Positions 8,047-22,500 of a DNA stretch of 64,000 nucleotides are shown here, in pieces. The stretch is from Auanema rhodensis (taxonomy: Eukaryota; Nematoda; Chromadorea; Rhabditida; Rhabditidae). The translations under genes and the position numbers were made by a program. The notes under the pieces were generated by a model, which did no database searches, had not been told where the DNA came from, and saw only the letters and a program-made list of their open reading frames with translations. The stretch spans positions 2,790,001 to 2,854,000 of the forward strand of contig OZ059899.1 in assembly GCA_964057225.1 (NCBI GenBank), read 5' to 3'. Each line of letters opens with the position of its first letter. Positions within the stretch are counted from its first letter, which is position 1.

Positions 8047-11000
8047 ACACTAATGCATCATTTTTCAAACGATCATAACTAATTTTTGTATTAAGCGTTT
8101 CTCAATGTAGTATAGTGCACTCGATGCGGATTTTTAAGCTGCGTCGATCTGTGTTCTCAGATTTGCGCTAGCTTAAAAATGCACCGAGATATCAACTGAT
8201 ATAAGTTCACACTTATATCCTCGATTTTCACCCTGAAGAATTAATTTTTTCGTTGAATAACATTGTCCATCGTCTTTGCCTTGAAAAATGGAATCTAAAA
8301 ACATCTACTTTTTGCTAAATTATTTTGAAATTTTTCGAAAAAATTTTTGTCAAAATGTTTTTGGAAGCAATGTTGAGTGTACATGGAAACTCAACATACA
8401 CTAATGCATCATTTTTCAAACGATCATAACTAATTTTTGTATCAAGCGTTTCTCAATGTAGTATAGTGCATTCTATGCGGATTTTTAAGCTGCGTCGATT
8501 TGTGTTATCAGATTTGCGCTAGCTTAAAAATGCACCGAGATATCAACTGATATAAGTTCACACTTATATCCTCGATTTTCACCCTGAAGAATTAATTTTT
8601 TCGTTGAATAACATTGTCTATCGTCTTTGCCTTGAAAAATGGAATCTAAAAACATCTACTTTTTGCTAAATTATTTTGAAATTTTTCGAAAAAATTTTTG
8701 TCAAAATGTTTTTGGAAGCAATGTTGAGTGTACATGGAAACTCAACATACACTAATGCATCATTTTTCAAACGATCATAACTAATTTTTGTATTAAGCGT
8801 TTCTCAATGTAGTATAGTGCATTCGATGCGGATTTTTAAGCTGCGTCGATCTGTGTTATCAGATTTGCGCTAGCTTAAAAATGCACCGAGATATCAACTG
8901 ATATAAGTTCATACTTATATCCTCGATTTTCACCCTGAAGAATTAATTTTTTCGTTGAATAACATTGTCCATCGTCTTTGCCTTGAAAAATGGAATCTAA
9001 AAACATCTACTTTTTGCTAAATTATTTTGAAATTTTTCGAAAAAATTTTTGTCAAAATGTTTTTGGAAGCAATGTTGAGTGTACATGGAAACTCAACATA
9101 CACTAATGCATCATTTTTCAAACGATCATAACTAATTTTTGTATCAAGCGTTTTTCAATGTAGTATAGTGCATTCTATGCGGATTTTTAAGCTGCGTCGA
9201 TTTGTGTTATCAGATTTGCGCTAGCTTAAAAATGCACCGAGATATCAACTGATATAAGTTCACACTTATATCCTCGATTTTCACCCTGAAGAATTAATTT
9301 TTTCGTTGAATAACATTGTCTATCGTCTTTGCCTTGAAAAATGGAATCTAAAAACATCTACTTTTTGCTAAATTATTTTGAAATTTTTCGAAAAAATTTT
9401 TGTCAAAATGTTTTTGGAAGCAATGTTGAGTGTACATGGAAACTCAACATACACTAATGCATCATTTTTCAAACGATCATAACTAATTTTTGTATCAAGC
9501 GTTTTTCAATGTAGTATAGTGCATTCTATGCGGATTTTTAAGCTGCGTCGATTTGTGTTATCAGATTTGCGCTAGCTTAAAAATGCACCGAGATATCAAC
9601 TGATATAAGTTCACACTTATATCCTCGATTTTCACCCTGAAGAATTAATTTTTTCGTTGAATAACATTGTCTATCGTCTTTGCCTTGAAAAATGGAATCT
9701 AAAAACATCTACTTTTTGCTAACTTATTTTGAAATTTTTCGAAAAAATTTTTGTCAAAATGTTTTTGGAAGCAATGTTGAGTGTACATGGAAACTCAACA
9801 TACACTAATGCATCATTTTTCAAACGATCATAACTAACTTTTGTATTAAGCGTTTCTCAATGTAGTATAGTGCATTCGATGCGGATTTTTAAGCTGCGTC
9901 GATCTGTGTTCTCAGATTTGCGCTAGCTTAAAAATGCACCGAGATATCAACTGATATAAGTTCACACTTATATCCTCGATTTTCACCCTGAAGAATTAAT
10001 TTTTTCGTTGAATAACATTGTCCATCGTCTTTGCCTTGAAAAATGGAATCTAAAAACATCTACTTTTTGCTAAATTATTTTGAAATTTTTCGAAAAAATT
10101 TTTGTCAAAATGTTTTTGGAAGCAATGTTGAGTGTACATGGAAACTCAACATACACTAATGCATCATTTTTCAAACGATCATAACTAATTTTTGAATCAA
10201 GCGTTTCTCAATGTAGTATAGTGCATTCTATGCGGATTTTTAAGCTGCGTCGATTTGTGTTATCAGATTTGCGCTAGCTTAAAAATGCACCGAGATATCA
10301 ACTGATATAAGTTCACACTTATATCCTCGATTTTCACCCTGAAGAATTAATTTTTTCGTTGAATAACATTGTCTATCGTCTTTGCCTTGAAAAATGGAAT
10401 CTAAAAACATCTACTTTTTGCTAAATTATTTTGAAATTTTTCGAAAAAATTTTTGTCAAAATGTTTTTGGAAGCAATGTTGAGTGTACATGGAAACTCAA
10501 CATACACTAATGCATCATTTTTCAAACGATCATAACTAATTTTTGTATTAAGCGTTTCTCAATGTAGTATAGTGCATTCGATGCGGATTTTTAAGCTGCG
10601 TCGATCTGTGTTATCAGATTTGCGCTAGCTTAAAAATGCACCGAGATATCAACTGATATAAGTTCATTCTTATATCCTCGATTTTCACCCTGAAGAATTA
10701 ATTTTTTCGTTGAATAACATTGTCCATCGTCTTTGCCTTGAAAAATGGAATCTAAAAACATCTACTTTTTGCTAAATTATTTTGAAATTTTTCGAAAAAA
10801 TTTTTGTCAAAATGTTTTTGGAAGCAATGTTGAGTGTACATGGAAACTCAACATACACTAATGCATCATTTTTCAAACGATCATAACTAATTTTTGTATC
10901 AAGCGTTTTTCAATGTAGTATAGTGCATTCTATGCGGATTTTTAAGCTGCGTCGATTTGTGTTATCAGATTTGCGCTAGCTTAAAAATGCACCGAGATAT

Positions 11001-12141
11001 CAACTGATATAAGTTCACACTTATATCCTCGATTTTCACCCTGAAGAATTAATTTTTTCGTTGAATAACATTGTCTATCGTCTTTGCCTTGAAAAATGGA
11101 ATCTAAAAACATCTACTTTTTGCTAAATTATTTTGAAATTTTTCGAAAAAATTTTTGTCAAAATGTTTTTGGAAGCAATGTTGAGTGTACATGGAAACTC
11201 AACATACACTAATGCATCATTTTTCAAACGATCATAACTAATTTTTGTATTAAGCGTTTCTCAATGTAGTATAGTGCATTCGATGCGGATTTTTAAGCTG
11301 CGTCGATCTGTGTTATCAGAATTGCGCTAGCTTAAAAATGCACCGAGATATCAACTGATATAAGTTCACACTTATATCCTCGATTTTCACCCTGAAGAAT
11401 TAATTTTTTCGTTGAATAACATTGTCCATCGTCTTTGCCTTGAAAAATGGAATCTAAAAACATCTACTTTTTGCTAAATTATTTTGAAATTTTTCGAAAA
11501 AATTTTTGTCAAAATGTTTTTGGAAGCAATGTTGAGTGTACATGGAAACTCAACATACACTAATGCATCATTTTTCAAACGATCATAACTAATTTTTGTA
11601 TCAAGCGTTTTTCAATGTAGTATAGTGCATTCGATGCGGATTTTTAAGCTGCGTCGATCTGTGTTATCATATTTGCGCTAGCTTAAAAATGCACCGAGAT
11701 ATCAACTGATATAAGTTCACACTTATATCCTCGATTTTCACCCTGAAGAATTATTTTTTTCGTTGAACAACATTGTCCATCGTCTTTGCCTTGAAAAATG
11801 GAATCTAAAAACATCTACTTTTTGCTAAATTATTTTGAAATTTTTCGAAAAAATTTTTGTCAAAATGTTTTTGGAAGCAATGTTGAGTGTACATGGAAAC
11901 TCAACATACACTAATGCATCATTTTTCAAACGATCATAACTAATTTTTGTATTAAGCGTTTCTCAATGTAGTATAGTGCACTCGATGCGGATTTTTAAGC
12001 TGCGTCGATCTGTGTTCTCAGATTTGCGCTAGCTTAAAAATGCACCGAGATATCAACTGATATAAGTTCACACTTATATCCTCGATTTTCACCCTGAAGA
12101 ATTAATTTTTTCGTTGAATAACATTGTCCATCGTCTTTGCG

Positions 12142-15100
12142 TTGAAAAATGGAATCTAAAAACATCTACTTTTTGCTAAATTATTTTGAAATTTTTCGAA
12201 AAAATTTTTGTCAAAATGTTTTTGGAAGCAATGTTGAGTGTACATGGAAACTCAACATACACTAATGCATCATTTTTCAAACGATCATAACTAATTTTTG
12301 TATCAAGCGTTTCTCAATGTAGTATAGTGCATTCGATGCGGATTTTTAAGCTGCGTCGATCTGTGTTATCAGATTTGCGCTAGCTTAAAAATGCACCGAG
12401 ATATCAACTGATATAAGTTCACACTTATATCCTCGATTTTCACCCTGAAGAATTAATTTTTTCGTTGAATAACATTGTCCATCGTCTTTGCCTTGAAAAA
12501 AGGAATCTAAAAACATCTACTTTTTGCTAAATTATTTTGAAATTTTTCGAAAAAATTTTTGTCAAAATGTTTTTGGAAGCAATGTTGAGTGTACATGGAA
12601 ACTCAACATACACTAATGCATCATTTTTCAAACGATCATAACTAATTTGTGTACTAAGCGTTTCTCAATGTAGTATAGTGCATTCGATGCGGATTTTTAA
12701 GCTGCGTCGATCTGTGTTATCAGATTTGCGCTAGCTTGAAAATGCACCGAGATATCAACTGATATAAGTTCACACTTATATCCTCGATTTTCACCCTGAA
12801 GAATTAATTTTTTCGTTGAATAACATTGTCCATCGTCTTTGCCTTGAAAAAAGGAATCTAGAAACATCTACTTTTTGCTAAATTATTTTGAAATTTTTCG
12901 AAAAAATTTTTGTCAAAATGTTTTTGGAAGCAATGTTGAGTGTACATGGAAACTCAACATACACTAATGCATCATTTTTCAAACGATCATAACTAATTTT
13001 TGTATCAAGCGTTTCTCAATGTAGTATAGTGCATTCGATGCGGATTTTTTAGCTGCGTCGATCTGTGTTATCAGATTTGCGCTAGCTTAAAAATGCACCG
13101 AGATATCAACTGATATAAGTTCACACTTATATCCTCGATTTTCACCCTGAAGAATTGATTTTTTCGTTGAATAACATTGTCCATCGTCTTTGCCTTGAAA
13201 AAAGGAATCTAAAAACATCTACTTTTTGCTAAATTATTTTGAAATTTTTCGAAAAAATTTTTGTCAAAATGTTTTTGGAAGCAATGTTGAGTGTACATGG
13301 AAACTCAACATACACTAATGCATCATTTTTCAAACGATCATAACTAATTTGTGTACTAAGCGTTTCTTAATGTAGTATAGTGCATTCGATGCGGATTTTT
13401 AAGCTGCGTCGATCTGTGTTATCAGATTTGCGCTAGCTTAAAAATGCACCGAGATATCAACTGATATAAGTTCACACTTATATCCTCGATTTTCACCCTG
13501 AAGAATTAATTTTTTCGTTGAATAACATTGTCTATCGTCTTTGCCTTGAAAAATGGAATCTAAAAACATCTACTTTTTGCTAAATTATTTTGAAATTTTT
13601 CGAAAAAATTTTTGTCAAAATGTTTTTGGAAGCAATGTTGAGTGTACATGGAAACTCAACATACACTAATGCATCATTTTTCAAACGATCATAACTAATT
13701 TGTGTACTAAGCGTTTCTCAATGTAGTATAGTGCATTCGATGCGGATTTTTAAGCTGCGTCGATCTGTGTTATCAGATTTGCGCTAGCTTAAAAATGCAC
13801 CGAGATATCAACTGATATAAGTTCACACTTATATCCTCGATTTTCACCCTGAAGAATTAATTTTTTCGTTGAATAACATTGTCTATCGTCTTTGCCTTGA
13901 AAAATAAAATCTAAAAACATCTACTTTTTGCTAAATTATTTTGAAATTTTTCGAAAAAATTTTTGTCAAAATGTTTTTGGAAGCAATGTTGAGTGTACAT
14001 GGAAACTCAACATACACTAATGCATCATTTTTCAAACGATCATAACTAATTTGTGTACTAAGCGTTTCTCAATGTAGTATAGTGCATTCGATGCGGATTT
14101 TTAAGCTGCGTCGATCTGTGTTATCAGATTTGCGCTAGCTTAAAAATGCACCGAGATATCAACTGATATAAGTTCACACTTATATCCTCGATTTTCACCC
14201 TGAAGAATTAATTTTTTCGTTGAATAACATTGTCCATCGTCTTTGCCTTGAAAAATGGAATCTAAAAACATCTACTTTTTGCTAAATTATTTTGAAATTT
14301 TTCGAAAAAATTTTTGTCAAAATGTTTTTGGAAGCAATGTTGAGTGTACATGGAAACTCAACATACACTAATGCATCATTTTTCAAACGATCATAACTAA
14401 TTTTTGTATCAAGCGTTTCTCAATGTAGTATAGTGCATTCGATGCGGATTTTTAAGCTGCGTCGATCTGTGTTATCAGATTTGCGCTAGCTTAAAAATGC
14501 ACCGAGATATCAACTGATATAAGTTCACACTTATATCCTCGATTTTCACCCTGAAGAATTAATTTTTTCGTTGAATAACATTGTCCATCGTCTTTGCCTT
14601 GAAAAAAGGAATCTAAAAACATCTACTTTTTGCTAAATTATTTTGAAATTTTTCGAAAAAATTTTTGTCAAAATGTTTTTGGAAGCAATGTTGAGTGTAC
14701 ATGGAAACTCAACATACACTAATGCATCATTTTTCAAACGATCATAACTAATTTGTGTACTAAGCGTTTCTCAATGTAGTATAGTGCATTCGATGCGGAT
14801 TTTTAAGCTGCGTCGATCTGTGTTATCAGATTTGCGCTAGCTTGAAAATGCACCGAGATATCAACTGATATAAGTTCACACTTATATCCTCGATTTTCAC
14901 CCTGAAGAATTAATTTTTTCGTTGAATAACATTGTCCATCGTCTTTGCCTTGAAAAAAGGAATCTAGAAACATCTACTTTTTGCTAAATTATTTTGAAAT
15001 TTTTCGAAAAAATTTTTGTCAAAATGTTTTTGGAAGCAATGTTGAGTGTACATGGAAACTCAACATACACTAATGCATCATTTTTCAAACGATCATAACT

Positions 15101-16515
15101 AATTTTTGTATCAAGCGTTTCTCAATGTAGTATAGTGCATTCGATGCGGATTTTTTAGCTGCGTCGATCTGTGTTATCAGATTTGCGCTAGCTTAAAAAT
15201 GCACCGAGATATCAACTGATATAAGTTCACACTTATATCCTCGATTTTCACCCTGAAGAATTGATTTTTTCGTTGAATAACATTGTCCATCGTCTTTGCC
15301 TTGAAAAAAGGAATCTAAAAACATCTACTTTTTGCTAAATTATTTTGAAATTTTTCGAAAAAATTTTTGTCAAAATGTTTTTGGAAGCAATGTTGAGTGT
15401 ACATGGAAACTCAACATACACTAATGCATCATTTTTCAAACGATCATAACTAATTTGTGTACTAAGCGTTTCTTAATGTAGTATAGTGCATTCGATGCGG
15501 ATTTTTAAGCTGCGTCGATCTGTGTTATCAGATTTGCGCTAGCTTAAAAATGCACCGAGATATCAACTGATATAAGTTCACACTTATATCCTCGATTTTC
15601 ACCCTGAAGAATTAATTTTTTCGTTGAATAACATTGTCTATCGTCTTTGCCTTGAAAAATGGAATCTAAAAACATCTACTTTTTGCTAAATTATTTTGAA
15701 ATTTTTCGAAAAAATTTTTGTCAAAATGTTTTTGGAAGCAATGTTGAGTGTACATGGAAACTCAACATACACTAATGCATCATTTTTCAAACGATCATAA
15801 CTAATTTGTGTACTAAGCGTTTCTCAATGTAGTATAGTGCATTCGATGCGGATTTTTAAGCTGCGTCGATCTGTGTTATCAGATTTGCGCTAGCTTAAAA
15901 ATGCACCGAGATATCAACTGATATAAGTTCACACTTATATCCTCGATTTTCACCCTGAAGAATTAATTTTTTCGTTGAATAACATTGTCTATCGTCTTTG
16001 CCTTGAAAAATAAAATCTAAAAACATCTACTTTTTGCTAAATTATTTTGAAATTTTTCGAAAAAATTTTTGTCAAAATGTTTTTGGAAGCAATGTTGAGT
16101 GTACATGGAAACTCAACATACACTAATGCATCATTTTTCAAACGATCATAACTAATTTGTGTACTAAGCGTTTCTCAATGTAGTATAGTGCATTCGATGC
16201 GGATTTTTAAGCTGCGTCGATCTGTGTTATCAGATTTGCGCTAGCTTAAAAATGCACCGAGATATCAACTGATATAAGTTCACACTTATATCCTCGATTT
16301 TCACCCTGAAGAATTAATTTTTTCGTTGAATAACATTGTCCATCGTCTTTGCCTTGAAAAATGGAATCTAAAAACATCTACTTTTTGCTAAATTATTTTG
16401 AAATTTTTCGAAAAAATTTTTGTCAAAATGTTTTTGGAAGCAATGTTGAGTGTACATGGAAACTCAACATACACTAATGCATCATTTTTCAAACGATCAT
16501 AACTAATTTTTGTAT
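12142..16515 (+). repeat. Six-monomer (2,106-bp) tandem duplication
   Basis: Positions 12142-14409 match 14248-16515 in every variant base compared, including rare ones: GAATCTAGAAAC, GGATTTTTTAGCTG, TTTCTTAATG and AAAAATAAAATC. The match is bounded by a mismatch at 12141 and another at 14410. The two copies are adjacent, as expected of one recent unequal exchange. Confidence 0.8.
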
Positions 16516-19500
16516 TAAGCGTTTCTCAATGTAGTATAGTGCACTCGATGCGGATTTTTAAGCTGCGTCGATCTGTGTTCTCAGATTTGCGCTAGCTTAA
16601 AAATGCACCGAGATATCAACTGATATAAGTTCACACTTATATCCTCGATTTTCACCCTGAAGAATTAATTTTTTCGTTGAATAACATTGTCCATCGTCTT
16701 TGCCTTGAAAAATGGAATCTAAAAACATCTACTTTTTGCTAAATTATTTTGAAATTTTTCGAAAAAATTTTTGTCAAAATGTTTTTGGAAGCAATGTTGA
16801 GTGTACATGGAAACTCAACATACACTAATGCATCATTTTTCAAACGATCATAACTAATTTTTGTATCAAGCGTTTCTCAATGTAGTATAGTGCATTCGAT
16901 GCGGATTTTTAAGCTGCGTCGATCTGTGTTATCAGATTTGCGCTAGCTTGAAAATGCACCGAGATATCAACTGATATAAGTTCACACTTATATCCTCGAT
17001 TTTCACCCTGAAGAATTAATTTTTTCGTTGAATAACATTGTCTATCGTCTTTGCCTTGAAAAATGGAATCTAAAAACATCTACTTTTTGCTAAATTATTT
17101 TGAAATTTTTCGAAAAAATTTTTGTCAAAATGTTTTTGGAAGCAATGTTGAGTGTACATGGAAACTCAACATACACTAATGCATCATTTTTCAAACGATC
17201 ATAACTAATTTGTGTACTAAGCGTTTCTCAATGTAGTATAGTGCATTCGATGCGGATTTTTAAGCTGCGTCGATCTGTGTTATCAGATTTGCGCTAGCTT
17301 AAAAATGCACCGAGATATCAACTGATATAAGTTCACACTTATATCCTCGATTTTCACCCTGAAGAATTAATTTTTTCGTTGAATAACATTGTCCATCGTC
17401 TTTGCCTTGAAAAATGGAATCTAAAAACATCTACTTTTTGCTAAATTATTTTGAAATTTTTCGAAAAAATTTTTGTCAAAATGTTTTTGGAAGCAATGTT
17501 GAGTGTACATGGAAACTCAACATACACTAATGCATCATTTTTCAAACGATCATAACTAATTTTTGTATTAAGCGTTTCTCAATGTAGTATAGTGCACTCG
17601 ATGCGGATTTTTAAGCTGCGTCGATCTGTGTTCTCAGATTTGCGCTAGCTTAAAAATGCACCGAGATATCAACTGATATAAGTTCACACTTATATCCTCG
17701 ATTTTCACCCTGAAGAATTAATTTTTTCGTTGAATAACATTGTCCATCGTCTTTGCCTTGAAAAATGGAATCTAAAAACATCTACTTTTTGCTAAATTAT
17801 TTTGAAATTTTTCGAAAAAATTTTTGTCAAAATGTTTTTGGAAGCAATGTTGAGTGTACATGGAAACTCAACATACACTAATGCATCATTTTTCAAACGA
17901 TCATAACTAATTTTTGTATCAAGCGTTTCTCAATGTAGTATAGTGCATTCGATGCGGATTTTTAAGCTGCGTCGATCTGTGTTATCAGATTTGCGCTAGC
18001 TTGAAAATGCACCGAGATATCAACTGATATAAGTTCACACTTATATCCTCGATTTTCACCCTGAAGAATTAATTTTTTCGTTGAATAACATTGTCCATCG
18101 TCTTTGCCTTGAAAAAAGGAATCTAAAAACATCTACTTTTTGCTAAATTATTTTGAAATTTTTCGAAAAAATTTTTGTCAAAATGTTTTTGGAAGCAATG
18201 TTGAGTGTACATGGAAACTCAACATACACTAATGCATCATTTTTCAAACGATCATAACTAATTTGTGTACTAAGCGTTTCTCAATGTAGTATAGTGCATT
18301 CGATGCGGATTTTTAAGTTGCGTCGATCTGTGTTATCAGATTTGCGCTAGCTTAAAAATGCACCGAGATATCAACTGATATAAGTTCACACTTATATCCT
18401 CGATTTTCACCCTGAAGAATTAATTTTTTCGTTGAATAACATTGTCCATCGTCTTTGCCTTGAAAAAAGGAATCTAAAAACATCTACTTTTTGCTAAATT
18501 ATTTTGAAATTTTTCGAAAAAATTTTTGTCAAAATGTTTTTGGAAGCAATGTTGAGTGTACATGGAAACTCAACATACACTAATGCATCATTTTTCAAAC
18601 GATCATAACTAATTTTTGTATCAAGCGTTTCTCAATGTAGTATAGTGCATTCGATGCGGATTTTTAAGCTGCGTCGATCTGTGTTATCAGATTTGCGCTA
18701 GCTTAAAAATGCACCGAGATATCAACTGATATATGTTCACACTTATATCCTCGATTTTCACCCTGAAGAATTGATTTTTTCGTTGAATAACATTGTCCAT
18801 CGTCTTTGCCTTGAAAAAAGGAATCTAAAAACATCTACTTTTTGCTAAATTATTTTGAAATTTTTCGAAAAAATTTTTGTCAAAATGTTTTTGGAAGCAA
18901 TGTTGAGTGTACATGGAAACTCAACATACACTAATGCATCATTTTTCAAACGATCATAACTAATTTGTGTACTAAGCGTTTCTCAATGTAGTATAGTGCA
19001 TTCGATGCGGATTTTTAAGCTGCGTCGATCTGTGTTATCAGATTTGCGCTAGCTTAAAAATGCACCGAGATATCAACTGATATAAGTTCACACTTATATC
19101 CTCGATTTTCACCCTGAAGAATTAATTTTTTCGTTGAATAACATTGTCTATCGTCTTTGCCTTGAAAAATGGAATCTAAAAAGATCTACTTTTCGCTAAA
19201 TTATTTTGAAATTTTTCGAAAAAATTTTTGTCAAAATGTTTTTGGAAGCAATGTTGAGTGTACATGGAAACTCAACATACACTAATGCATCATTTTTCAA
19301 ACGATCATAACTAATTTTTGTATTAAGCGTTTCTCAATGTAGTATAGTGCACTCGATGCGGATTTTTAAGCTGCGTCGATCTGTGTTCTCAGATTTGCGC
19401 TAGCTTAAAAATGCACCGAGATATCAACTGATATAAGTTCACACTTATATCCTCGATTTTCACCCTGAAGAATTAATTTTTTCGTTGAATAACATTGTCC

Positions 19501-22500
19501 ATCGTCTTTGCCTTGAAAAATGAAATCTAAAAACATCTACTTTTTGCTAAATTATTTTGAAATTTTTCGAAAAAATTTTTGTCAAAATGTTTTTGGAAGC
19601 AATGTTGAGTGTACATGGAAACTCAACATACACTAATGCATCATTTTTCAAACGATCATAACTAATTTTTGTATCAAGCGTTTCTCAATGTAGTATAGTG
19701 CATTCGATGCGGATTTTTAAGCTGCGTCGATCTGTGTTATCAGATTTGCGCTAGCTTAAAAATGCACCGAGATATCAACTGATATAAGTTCACACTTATA
19801 TCCTCGATTTTCACCCTGAAGAATTAATTTTTTCGTTGAATAACATTGTCCATCGTCTTTGCCTTGAAAAAAGGAATCTAAAAACATCTACTTTTTGCTA
19901 AATTATTTTGAAATTTTTCGAAAAAATTTTTGTCAAAATGTTTTTGGAAGCAATGTTGAGTGTACATGGAAACTCAACATACACTAATGCATCATTTTTC
20001 AAACGATCATAACTAATTTGTGTACTAAACGTTTCTCAATGTAGTATAGTGCATTCGATGCGGATTTTTAAGCTGCGTCGATCTGTGTTATCAGATTTGC
20101 GCTAGCTTGAAAATGCACCGAGATATCAACTGATATAAGTTCACACTTATATCCTCGATTTTCACCCTGAAGAATTAATTTTTTCGTTGAATAACATTGT
20201 CCATCGTCTTTGCCTTGAAAAAAGGAATCTAAAAACATCTACTTTTTGCTAAATTATTTTGAAATTTTTCGAAAAAATTTTTGTCAAAATGTTTTTGGAA
20301 GCAATGTTGAGTGTACATGGAAACTCAACATACACTAATGCATCATTTTTCAAACGATCATAACTAATTTTTGTATCAAGCGTTTCTCAATGTAGTATAG
20401 TGCATTCGATGCGGATTTTTACGCTGCGTCGATCTGTGTTATCAGATTTGCGCTAGCTTAAAAATGCACCGAGATATCAACTGATATAAGTTCACACTTA
20501 TATCCTCGATTTTCACCCTGAAGAATTGATTTTTTCGTTGAATAACATTGTCCATCGTCTTTGCCTTGAAAAAAGGAATCTAAAAACATCTACTTTTTGC
20601 TAAATTATTTTGAAATTTTTCGAAAAAAGTTTTGTCAAAATGTTTTTGGAAGCAATTTTGAGTGTACATGGAAACTCAACATACACTAATGAATCATTTT
20701 TCAAACGATCATAACTAATTTGTGTACTAAGCGTTTCTCAATGTAGTATAGTGCATTCGATGCGGATTTTTAAGCTGCGTCGATCTGTGTTATCAGATTT
20801 GCGCTAGCTTAAAGATGCACCGAGATATCAACTGATATAAGTTCACACTTATATCCTCGATTTTCACCCTGAAGAATTAATTTTTTCGTTGAATAACATT
20901 GTCTATCGTCTTTGCCTTGAAAAATGGAATCTAAAAACATCTACTTTTCGCTAAATTATTTTGAAATTTTTCGAAAAAATTTTTGTCAAAATGTTTTTGG
21001 AAGCAATGTTGAGTGTACATGGAAACTCAACATACACTAATGCATCATTTTTCAAACGATCATAACTAATTTGTGTACTAAGCGTTTCTCAATGTAGTAT
21101 AGTGCATTCGATGCGGATTTTTAAGCTGCGTCGATCTGTGTTATCAGATTTGCGCTAGCTTGAAAATGCACCGAGATATCAACTGATATAAGTTCACACT
21201 TATATCCTCGATTTTCACCCTGAAGAATTAATTTTTTCGTTGAATAACATTGTCTATCGTCTTTGCCTTGAAAAATGGAATCTAAAAACATCTACTTTTC
21301 GCTAAATTATTTTGAAATTTTTCGAAAAAATTTTTGTCAAAATGTTTTTGGAAGCAATGTTGAGTGTACATGGAAACTCAACATACACTAATGCATCATT
21401 TTTCAAACGATCATAACTAATTTGTGTACTAAGCGTTTCTCAATGTAGTATAGTGCATTCGATGCGGATTTTTAAGCTGCGTCGATCTGTGTTATCAGAT
21501 TTGCGCTAGCTTAAAAATGCACCGAGATATCAACTGATATAAGTTCACACTTATATCCTCGATTTTCACCCTGAAGAATTAATTTTTTCGTTGAATAACA
21601 TTGTCTATCGTCTTTGCCTTGAAAAATGGAATCTAAAAACATCTACTTTTTGCTAAATTATTTTGAAATTTTTCGAAAAAATTTTTGTCAAAATGTTTTT
21701 GGAAGCAATGTTGAGTGTACATGGAAACTCAACATACACTAATGCATCATTTTTCAAACGATCATAACTAATTTGTGTACTAAGCGTTTCTCAATGTAGT
21801 ATAGTGCATTCGATGCGGATTTTTAAGCTGCGTCGATCTGTGTTATCAGATTTGCGCTAGCTTAAAAATGCACCGAGATATCAACTGATATAAGTTCACA
21901 CTTATATCCTCGATTTTCACCCTGAAGAATTAATTTTTTCGTTGAATAACATTGTCCATCGTCTTTGCCTTGAAAAATGGAATCTAAAAACATCTACTTT
22001 TTGCTAAATTATTTTGAAATTTTTCGAAAAAATTTTTGTCAAAATGTTTTTGGAAGCAATGTTGAGTGTACATGGAAACTCAACATACACTAATGCATCA
22101 TTTTTCAAACGATCATAACTAATTTTTGTATTAAGCGTTTCTCAATGTAGTATAGTGCACTCGATGCGGATTTTTAAGCTGCGTCGATCTGTGTTCTCAG
22201 ATTTGCGCTAGCTTAAAAATGCACCGAGATATCAACTGATATAAGTTCACACTTATATCCTCGATTTTCACCCTGAAGAATTAATTTTTTCGTTGAATAA
22301 CATTGTCCATCGTCTTTGCCTTGAAAAATGGAATCTAAAAACATCTACTTTTTGCTAAATTATTTTGAAATTTTTCGAAAAAATTTTTGTCAAAATGTTT
22401 TTGGAAGCAATGTTGAGTGTACATGGAAACTCAACATACACTAATGCATCATTTTTCAAACGATCATAACTAATTTTTGTATCAAGCGTTTCTCAATGTA

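Larger units (their letters stand above)
7816..8166 (+). repeat. Reference 351-bp satellite monomer
   Basis: A representative full unit from GCTAGC to the base before the next GCTAGC. It holds a near-palindrome ATATCA-AC-TGATAT, a 9-bp stem with 4-base loop (7847-7868), a TTCGTTG motif (7898-7904), alternating A- and T-tracts (about 7931-8011), the palindrome TTTTTCGAAAAA (7980-7991) and a 9-bp inverted repeat (8019-8046). A larger compound hairpin straddles each unit boundary, for example 7779-7829. The length is close to twice a nucleosome repeat. Confidence 0.9.
7269..12000 (+). repeat. Satellite domain A
   Basis: Many units here carry GTGCATTCTATGCGG with CGTCGATTTGTG, at about 7418, 8471, 9173, 9524, 10227 and 10928, a pair not seen later. 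They are interspersed with units carrying CATTCGATG and CGATCTGTG. The right limit is approximate because a few units near 11.3-12.0 kb already look like domain B. Confidence 0.65.
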
